Below are positions 1-4,958 of a DNA stretch of 17,322 bases, one piece after another. The stretch spans positions 1 through 17,322 of the forward strand of contig JAVVUK010000029.1 of the NCBI GenBank assembly GCA_036653215.1, in the 5' to 3' direction. The position numbers and the translations under genes were made by a program. The notes under the pieces were generated by a model. It saw only the letters and a list, made by a program, of their open reading frames with translations, was not told the DNA's origin and did no database searches. Position 1 is the stretch's first letter. Each line of letters begins with the position of its first letter. Origin of the DNA: JADFUS01 sp036653215 (GTDB taxonomy: Bacteria > Bacteroidota > Bacteroidia > Bacteroidales > Rikenellaceae).

Positions 1-451
1 ATCATCACTTTTTTTTATGGTTGAAACACACTATTCCCATAGAGTATAAAAGTGTTATTAAAATTTGATTATTACTCACCTTCTTTTTCTATTTATAAAT
101 AGGGTAGTGATAATGTAATTCACAAAAATAACATTAACAACTTTGAATAGGATAAGACGTATTACAAAAGTAAATTAAACAATTGTTAAAATTGAAATTT
201 AAAAAAATACGGCTATTTACAAAAAAATGTAAAGTGTAATAATATATAAATAAGGTGATTAACACTTTTAATTAAAGTAAAAAATTAACTTAAAATAGTG
301 AAAAAAATACAAAAATAAGAAAACAGCAATAATCAAAAATATTAAATACTTATAATACTGTTAAAGAGGTGTTTATGCGAATTAGTTAAAGTGAATTATT
401 GGTTGTGAAATTGTTTGCATTTGAGGTGATCAAAAATAGATAGAAATAAAT

Positions 452-482
452 TTTGAAGATTGTAATTTTGTAGTTAGATTTG
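452..482 (+). promoter_or_regulatory. Bacteroidota-type promoter of the XRE gene
   Basis: A TTTG at 452-455 is followed after 19 bp by TAGATTTG at 475-482, a full match to the -33/-7 pattern (TTTG, then TAnnTTTG) of Bacteroidota housekeeping promoters. Transcription would start near 488, giving a leader of only about 15 bases. A second -7-like word, TAATTTTG, lies at 463-470 but has no good -33 partner. Confidence 0.6.
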
Positions 483-502
483 TAAAAAATAAGAGGTTAC
501 AA
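480..502. repeat. Inverted repeat TTGTAA-N11-TTACAA at the XRE start
   Basis: TTGTAA at 480-485 and TTACAA at 497-502 are exact inverted copies. They bracket the expected transcription start and the ribosome binding site (AAGAGG, 491-496), so the layout would suit autorepression. The same half-sites occur in the palindrome at 3677-3703 in front of the terminase pair. Binding is inferred; only the repeat is seen. Confidence 0.35.
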
Positions 503-503
503 T

Positions 504-1010
504 ATGACAATTAATGAGAGAATAGGGTTAATACTAAAAGAAAAGAAGCTTACAGCAAATGAGTTTGCTGCAAGTTTAGAGGTGCGTTCATCTAATATAT
601 CACACATAATTACAGGACGTAACAAGCCAAGTTTCGATTTCCTTGAAAAGCTCTCTTCCGTGTTCCCTGATATTAGTACTTTATGGCTTATCAAAGGTGA
701 TGGAGATATGTATCTATCTGATAATAAAGATGAAGATAAAATAGAGCAAAAGGAAGAAGATACTCATACAGTTGTTGTAAACAATATAAATAAAGAGCCA
801 AACATATCTCTTCAGGCTAATCTTTTTGGAGAGATTGAACCGTTAGAAAAGTCTTTACCAAAGGTCAAAAAAACTGATCCTATAATGAAGGGTGGCTTTA
901 TGGAAACGGAGAATAAAGTTGTAACAAAAGTGGAGTCTTCAAAGAAAATATCGAGTATTATTGTCTATTATAGTAACGGTAGCTTTGAGGAATTGGTTCC
1001 TAAGATGTAA
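504..1010 (+). CDS. XRE/Cro-type helix-turn-helix regulator (168 aa)
   Basis: Probable DNA-binding transcription regulator. Residues 1-65 fit the XRE/Cro fold: the opening INERIGLILKEKKLTANEFA, then a recognition-helix region SSNISHIITGRNKPSFDFLEKL, and WLIKGDGDMYL at about 56-66, the W-L-x-x-G-x-G-x-M ending common in Bacteroidota XRE proteins. Residues 67-130 are acidic and low in complexity, probably a flexible linker. The last 20 residues (ISSIIVYYSNGSFEELVPK) form a small strand-rich tail, also seen in relatives, that may mediate oligomerisation. The ATG at 504 follows AAGAGG with 7 bp spacing, so the start is firm. The gene stands alone, facing the terminase gene, and has its own promoter and terminator. 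It is the obvious candidate regulator of the neighbouring minus-strand terminase pair, but that is inference. No peptidase or Cys-rich ligand domain is present. Confidence 0.8.
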   Translation: MTINERIGLILKEKKLTANEFAASLEVRSSNISHIITGRNKPSFDFLEKLSSVFPDISTLWLIKGDGDMYLSDNKDEDKIEQKEEDTHTVVVNNINKEPNISLQANLFGEIEPLEKSLPKVKKTDPIMKGGFMETENKVVTKVESSKKISSIIVYYSNGSFEELVPKM

Positions 1011-1022
1011 ATAAACTTGTAT

Positions 1023-1061
1023 AAATAGCCGTCGTATAACAAATACGGCGGCTATTTTTTT
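1023..1061 (+). terminator. Rho-independent terminator of the XRE gene
   Basis: A 15-bp stem (1023-1037 with 1043-1057) contains a single G-T wobble and has a 5-base loop AACAA. A run of T follows to 1061. It begins 12 bases after the XRE stop codon. Confidence 0.85.
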
Positions 1062-1390
1062 ATGTATTGTGTTGATAGATAGCCATAATTACATATGTTT
1101 ATATATAGATACGCTTCATTGCACACACGTAAAAACACCGTATTCACATTTGTATTTAGTAAAAATAAACACCATAAGCATATCTTATACTATTTCATTT
1201 AGTAACCAATAAGATTTTATTATAGCTCTTTGGCTGTATTCTCTACTCGCTACAATCTTTCGCTTATAGCCCAAAACAATGTACACGCAAATAGACACTA
1301 TATTATAATCAATAATTATCACGCTTTAAGACATGACAAAATGACACATGACGCTCGTGGAACATTATTAGAATATGTAATAATGCTGAT
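1062..1390. other. Noncoding interval between convergent XRE and terminase genes
   Basis: No ORF of note and no recognised RNA gene is seen. A hairpin with 8-bp arms (1363-1370 and 1378-1385, loop GAATATG) lies 5 bases past the terminase stop codon. It has no T-run on the minus strand, so it is a weak terminator candidate at best. A phage late operon would normally continue here with portal and capsid genes, and none is present. Confidence 0.6.
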
Positions 1391-3334
1391 TTAACGGTAT
1401 TTTGGGCTGTTTTTTTTATCTACGTCAATAATCGGAGGATCGTATGTTTGTGATGCTTTCAACCCTATTGCACGACTCATATAAATATCGTCATGTTCAC
1501 CGTCTACTGCTCCGTAACTTCCGTCTTCTTTTATCTCATATACATCTAACTCATCTATGGCACGCATATCACGTTCTATATATCCATTTTCACGTAATCT
1601 TTTGTTAATTTGGTTTACAAGGTCGCTTTTGGATGCTTTAGATGTGAAAAAGCCATATCTTTCTGGATAACCTTCTATTATTCGTTGTGGATCTGTGCGG
1701 CAATAAAGATTTTCATATATCCCTTTAATCTCGTCTAATATTGTTAAGGTATGGTCTCCCTCTGTGCCTTTTGGATTTAGAGAGTTTGCCTCGATTACAA
1801 GAAGTGCATTATTAAAATATGTGGCTATTTGTACGGCTTTCCAAATAGCTAAATCTTGGTCTATATGGAAGCGAGATGTGCCTATACACTCCTCTACACC
1901 TCCCTCTGTAAGCCAATATCTATCGATAATAGATATGACTGACCAGTCGGCTCCTTTGTTACGTCCACCAATATCCATGCTTACTACATATCTTCTTTTT
2001 ACATTTGTAATATTATCGGGTAATGACCATAACCAAAGCTCCCCTCCGCTATATTCTCTAAAACAAAGTGAATTATCTATGGCTCTCTCCCCATGTGGAG
2101 CATCGGCAAATAGATCGCCTATGTATTTTGGTGGGCGTGCATTTTTCCTCATCAGTGTCACGTGTGATGGGTTGTGTGCTCTTCTGCCTGTTGATTGGAA
2201 GGCTTCTTGTGGCGTTGTTGGAAATTCGCATCCCATTCGCCAATCATCATAGCTATCCATATGCTTCTTATTGCGATACCAATTTATACCCTCTAATGAA
2301 GCACCAAGCCTAAAATATTCTTGTTCCTTTAGGCTCATCCCTTCTATAAAATCACGCTTTTCGAGTGTCGATTCGAATGGTTTGCGATACATATCTATGT
2401 CGTACCAAGGTACAAAAACAGGGGTATATCCGCTTTCTTTATTTGTTGCTTTAAGCCATTCTTTATGAAAATAGTTGCCTATACCTTTAGCTGTGCTTTC
2501 CATGACGATCATCGAATATGGAGATAGGGGTACAGTCCCTGCTATCGATTGAACAAGGTCTTCAGGCTTTTTGCCGTCTGTCGCCTTCCATAACCCTACC
2601 TCTGAAAGGTGTGCTAACATAACGTCTGCCGAGCGTAATGAGTCTGGCTTTTGCATCGACCCTATATATATTATACATTCTCTACCAGATATTATTTTAT
2701 TTTTCGTTGATCCTTCAAAATTTTCAAATTTGATATTGTAAATTTCTTTTGGATGATAGGAGGCTAAACGGCTATACATTGATTTTATGTTGCGAGCTTG
2801 GTCTTCAACGTCTGCTACAATGACAGAATGCCATGATTTACGATGAAAAAGTTGTATCCAAGCCATAAATATCTGTACCATCGTAGAACCTCCCCATTGT
2901 CTGGCTTTGAGTAGTATAATACGTATTGGTTTTTTCATATCTATCTGTTCAGAAATGACTTTTAAAAGTTCTAACTGAGGCTTTCGAAGTGTGAAATTAA
3001 TCGTTTCTTTGCTTTCTTTGTCTTGTATCTTAACACACGTTGCACACCAATATTCAAAATCATATATAATACGAATTTTAAGTATTGTATAGAGTATTTT
3101 TTTTATGGTTGTGTTGTTTGATTTTGCATATATGCTAATATTGCCACTTTTCCTTATTTTTACTATCTCTTTATTTCTTCGCATCGCTATTGGTAGAAGA
3201 AGATATTTTTGTTTGTTTATAGCGAGTTTAAATCGTTTTATAGGAGATCCTTGACCGGTATATGGGTCGTAAAGAGAGTGTTTTTTGTTTTCCCTAAAGT
3301 CATTTTCTTTTATTATGTCATCGATAGTATCCAT
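1391..3334 (-). CDS. Phage-type terminase large subunit (TerL), isolated
   Basis: Full-length (647 aa) packaging motor of the type that pumps phage DNA into empty heads and cuts it. The N-terminal ATPase shows a deviant Walker A, KARQWGGST (143-151), a Walker B region VMLAHLSEVGLW (238-249) with likely catalytic Glu245, and the coupling motif MESTAKG (278-284). The C-terminal RNase H-like nuclease shows its acidic residues in order: Asp454 in SMDIGG, Glu515 in VIEAN, and Asp615/616 in GEHDDI. All key residues are intact and the frame is open, so it does not look like a decayed relic. The first ~115 residues are basic and unlike the typical start of the family. Its ATG shares one base with the stop of the upstream 101-aa gene (TAATG), so the two are probably translated together. 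No portal, head or tail genes follow. It could be a prophage remnant, a satellite, or a domesticated gene; the sequence does not decide. Confidence 0.85.
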   Translation of the reverse strand: MDTIDDIIKENDFRENKKHSLYDPYTGQGSPIKRFKLAINKQKYLLLPIAMRRNKEIVKIRKSGNISIYAKSNNTTIKKILYTILKIRIIYDFEYWCATCVKIQDKESKETINFTLRKPQLELLKVISEQIDMKKPIRIILLKARQWGGSTMVQIFMAWIQLFHRKSWHSVIVADVEDQARNIKSMYSRLASYHPKEIYNIKFENFEGSTKNKIISGRECIIYIGSMQKPDSLRSADVMLAHLSEVGLWKATDGKKPEDLVQSIAGTVPLSPYSMIVMESTAKGIGNYFHKEWLKATNKESGYTPVFVPWYDIDMYRKPFESTLEKRDFIEGMSLKEQEYFRLGASLEGINWYRNKKHMDSYDDWRMGCEFPTTPQEAFQSTGRRAHNPSHVTLMRKNARPPKYIGDLFADAPHGERAIDNSLCFREYSGGELWLWSLPDNITNVKRRYVVSMDIGGRNKGADWSVISIIDRYWLTEGGVEECIGTSRFHIDQDLAIWKAVQIATYFNNALLVIEANSLNPKGTEGDHTLTILDEIKGIYENLYCRTDPQRIIEGYPERYGFFTSKASKSDLVNQINKRLRENGYIERDMRAIDELDVYEIKEDGSYGAVDGEHDDIYMSRAIGLKASQTYDPPIIDVDKKNSPKYR

Positions 3335-3639
3335 TAGTAATTAGGTTGATTGTCGCTTTGTATATTCAAACAAGCACGCATCAGATCGCTTTTTACGCCA
3401 CTTTCATTATTCATAGTTTTACATATGATAGTACAAATGTAATTTGGTGTCAAATTAAATTTTGTACTTAAAATATCGTAATAATATTGTCGAGCGATAA
3501 AATCGGCGACTTCGGGATATTTCTCTCTGATTTGTTTACAAAGATCCTCATAACACTTATAAATTTCATAATGTTTTAAGACTGTAAGGTCGTTATGTGT
3601 AATTCTACTTTTATTGTTCATTTTCGTTAGGGTTAGCAT
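3334..3639 (-). CDS. Small protein coupled to TerL; possible terminase small subunit
   Basis: This 101-residue protein was not recognised by direct family recall. The stretch YYYDILSTKFNLTPNYICTIICKTM (about residues 52-76, written from the middle of the protein) looks like a helix-turn-helix: a helix ending in an ILSTKF turn, followed by a recognition-type helix after LTPNY. Small size, a possible DNA-binding fold, a position directly upstream and a TAATG stop-start overlap with terL are what one expects of a terminase small subunit, which chooses the DNA site to be packaged. The call rests on context more than on sequence. An in-frame Met at residue 7 (start at 3621) is an equally plausible start; neither has a strong ribosome binding site. 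Alternatively it is an unrelated regulatory protein. Confidence 0.5.
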   Translation of the reverse strand: MLTLTKMNNKSRITHNDLTVLKHYEIYKCYEDLCKQIREKYPEVADFIARQYYYDILSTKFNLTPNYICTIICKTMNNESGVKSDLMRACLNIQSDNQPNY

Positions 3640-3676
3640 AGATATTAAGAATCACTAAATTAGTATAAAATACAAG

Positions 3677-3703
3677 TTTATTACAATATTATATTGTAAT
3701 AAA
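3677..3703. repeat. Perfect 27-bp palindrome upstream of the terminase pair
   Basis: Thirteen-base arms (TTTATTACAATAT at 3677-3689 and its exact complement at 3691-3703) flank a single central T. The site lies in the expected leader of the minus-strand pair, just downstream of a TAnnTTTG element. The 1-base spacing makes a DNA operator likelier than an RNA hairpin, and there is no T-run to make it a terminator. The core is TTACAA-N7-TTGTAA. A related dyad, TTGTAA-N6-TTACAA, lies at 3761-3778. Confidence 0.6.
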
Positions 3704-3721
3704 TCAGTGTGTATTTTGATG

Positions 3722-3729
3722 CAAATGTA
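3722..3729 (-). promoter_or_regulatory. -7 element for the terminase pair
   Basis: On the minus strand this reads TACATTTG, a full TAnnTTTG match. No clear TTG lies 19-20 bp upstream. Transcription would begin near 3716, leaving a leader of about 75 bases that contains the 27-bp palindrome. Confidence 0.4.
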
Positions 3730-3869
3730 GGATTGATAGGGCTTTGTAACGAAATAATGGTTGTAAGAAAAATTACAATTATAGTATGATTTTTACAAGT
3801 TTATTTTTGTCTGATATTATTAAAATAAAATTATTTATGTTCAATAATGTTATGTAAATTGTTTTTTTA

Positions 3870-3877
3870 TATCTTTG
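3870..3877 (+). promoter_or_regulatory. -7 element for the histone-like gene
   Basis: TATCTTTG matches TAnnTTTG exactly and sits 39 bases before the ATG at 3917. The -33 region (around 3847-3851) has no good TTTG. The start would lie near 3883. Confidence 0.5.
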
Positions 3878-3916
3878 TAATCAAGATTAATAAAATGTTT
3901 AATAAGAAAATTAAAA

Positions 3917-4090
3917 ATGAAAGAATTAGTAGAAAAAATTGCGGTCAAATATGCCGAATTTAGCAAAGATGCAACAATGCAAGTAGAAAATGGTAATAAA
4001 GCAGCAGGTACACGTGCTCGTAAAGCTTCTTTAGAGATTGAAAAGTTGATGAAAGAGTTTAGAAAAGTATCGATAGAAGCATCTAAGTAA
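3917..4090 (+). CDS. Histone H1-like protein (Hc1 family, 57 aa)
   Basis: Small nucleoid-associated protein of the Hc1 type, widespread in Bacteroidota. The translation starts MKELVEKIAVKYAEF and carries the hallmark block NGNKAAGTRARKASLEIEKL (about residues 26-44), then MKEFRKVSIEASK at the end. Family members bind DNA through basic, Ala-rich helices and are thought to help compact the chromosome. This one has the usual short length, with roughly balanced Lys/Arg and Glu residues rather than the extremely basic tail of chlamydial Hc1. The start is fixed by an ATG 39 bases after a -7 element in an A-rich leader with no Shine-Dalgarno site, which is normal here. It is monocistronic and ends in its own hairpin terminator. 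A longer open frame on the opposite strand over this gene is spurious. Confidence 0.85.
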   Translation: MKELVEKIAVKYAEFSKDATMQVENGNKAAGTRARKASLEIEKLMKEFRKVSIEASK

Positions 4091-4098
4091 TAAAAATA

Positions 4099-4123
4099 AA
4101 AGCCATCTAAAGATGGCTTTTTG
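4099..4123 (+). terminator. Terminator of the histone-like gene
   Basis: AAAGCCATCT at 4099-4108 pairs with AGATGGCTTT at 4111-4120, with an effective TAAA loop, followed by further T residues. It begins 8 bases after the stop. Its T-run doubles as the -33 element of the next gene. Confidence 0.8.
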
Positions 4124-4151
4124 CTTTTATAGATAAAAGATTGTATGTTTG
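4120..4151 (+). promoter_or_regulatory. Promoter of the small membrane protein gene
   Basis: TTTG at 4120-4123, a 20-bp spacer, then TATGTTTG at 4144-4151: full matches to both Bacteroidota promoter elements. The -33 element is formed by the T-run of the preceding terminator. Because the -7 element covers an upstream in-frame ATG (4145), that ATG cannot be the start. Confidence 0.65.
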
Positions 4152-4168
4152 TGAAATACACATACAAT

Positions 4169-4450
4169 ATGAAAAAGATTAATATTACAGCACTCTTATT
4201 ATCACTTATAGTGCTTGTTATAGCTTGTTCGGCTATATCTATAAGTTCTGCACCCGAAAATTATCGTTGGGCTTGTGAGTCTATTAATCCCTTGAATGGG
4301 ATAGAAGCAATAGCTTTTGTAGTAAGTTACTTATTACACACAGGAGGCTTTATAACTTATATTTTGGTCGGTTCTATGTTTGTGATTTTATGGAGAGTTC
4401 TTTACGCATTATTTAGGCGTTTAGCCTCTCTGTTTCACAAAATGCCATAA
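4169..4450 (+). CDS. Small membrane protein of unknown function (93 aa)
   Basis: The family is not recognised. From the chosen start the protein reads MKKINITALL, with one hydrophobic segment at about residues 8-26. A second hydrophobic region at about 45-82 probably crosses the membrane twice around a central HTGG. It ends in a basic tail (FRRLASLFHKMP). Two Cys (20 and 36) are present; the LVIAC at 16-20 resembles a lipobox, but without a good small residue before it, so a membrane anchor is likelier than a lipoprotein. The ATG at 4169 is preferred over the in-frame ATG at 4145 because the promoter's -7 element covers the latter. The last 30 bases overlap, tail to tail, the end of the RNA methyltransferase gene on the other strand, which leaves no room for a terminator between them. 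Confidence 0.6.
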   Translation: MKKINITALLLSLIVLVIACSAISISSAPENYRWACESINPLNGIEAIAFVVSYLLHTGGFITYILVGSMFVILWRVLYALFRRLASLFHKMP

Positions 4451-4948
4451 AACAACGCCTGCGGCAACAGATACGTTGAGTGAATGTTTTGTTCCATATT
4501 GTGGTATTTCAATTGCCATATCAGAAGCGTCAACAGCCTCTTGAGAGACCCCTTGTACCTCATTACCCAAAATAATAGCATATCTTTGATCTTCGTCAAT
4601 TGTAAAGTCATTAAGCATGATCGAATTTGCCACTTGTTCTATGGATACAATATTATAGTTTAAGGCTTTAAGCTCGGAGATCGCCTCCATTACATTTTCC
4701 TTGTAACACCAATCGACACTAAATTCCGCTCCGATTGCTGTTTTATGTATTTCTTTGTTGGGAGGCGTGGCACTAATGCCACACAAATATAATTTTTTGA
4801 TAGCAAAAGCATCACAAGTGCGGAAAATGGAACCTATATTATTGAGGCTTCTTACGTTGTCTGTAACAACGACAAGAGGAAATTTAGCACTTCCTTTAAA
4901 TTCTTCTATGGATAATCGTCCTAATTCTTGATTTGTTATCTTTCTCAT
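4421..4948 (-). CDS. SpoU/TrmH-family RNA methyltransferase (175 aa)
   Basis: Probable 2'-O-ribose methyltransferase acting on tRNA or rRNA with S-adenosylmethionine. The three SPOUT motifs are all present: NVRSLNNIGSIFRTCDAF (residues 31-48, with the catalytic-type Asn31 and Arg43), AIILGNEVQGVS (124-135), and IEIPQYGTKHSLNVSVAAG (146-164), which forms the cofactor-binding trefoil knot. At 175 residues it is a bare catalytic domain without the N-terminal substrate-binding extension of 23S rRNA enzymes, so the exact target nucleotide cannot be named. It is the last gene of the minus-strand operon, 10 bases after uvrA, and its final codons overlap the convergent membrane-protein gene by 30 bases. 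Confidence 0.85.
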   Translation of the reverse strand: MRKITNQELGRLSIEEFKGSAKFPLVVVTDNVRSLNNIGSIFRTCDAFAIKKLYLCGISATPPNKEIHKTAIGAEFSVDWCYKENVMEAISELKALNYNIVSIEQVANSIMLNDFTIDEDQRYAIILGNEVQGVSQEAVDASDMAIEIPQYGTKHSLNVSVAAGVVLWHFVKQRG

Positions 4949-4958
4949 TACTCGTCTG

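Larger units (their letters stand above)
1..503. other. AT-rich noncoding region upstream of the XRE gene
   Basis: No convincing gene is seen on either strand. The stretch is very AT-rich and holds several short perfect dyads: CTATTTA/TAAATAG at 89-102, AACAATTGTT at 178-187, TTAC-N4-GTAA at 162-173, and TTTACA-N6-TGTAAA at 216-233. A 14-base word at 205-218 (AAATACGGCTATTT) resembles the right arm of the terminator after the XRE gene. These dyads could be regulator sites, but some are expected by chance in DNA this rich in A and T. What lies left of position 1 is unknown. Confidence 0.6.

Noticed and set aside
1205..1275. Possible structured RNA (TTTGGCT pairing with AGCCCAAA)
   Set aside because: The pairing needs a bulge, the interior does not fold convincingly, and no known RNA family is recognised.
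1764..2468. Open frames on the plus strand opposite the terminase gene
   Set aside because: They lie wholly within terL, have no recognisable domains and no promoter or ribosome site. TerL motifs explain the DNA.
3850..4167. 105-codon minus-strand frame over the histone-like gene
   Set aside because: The plus-strand Hc1 protein is clearly recognisable and has a promoter and terminator. The minus frame runs through both and is a shadow.
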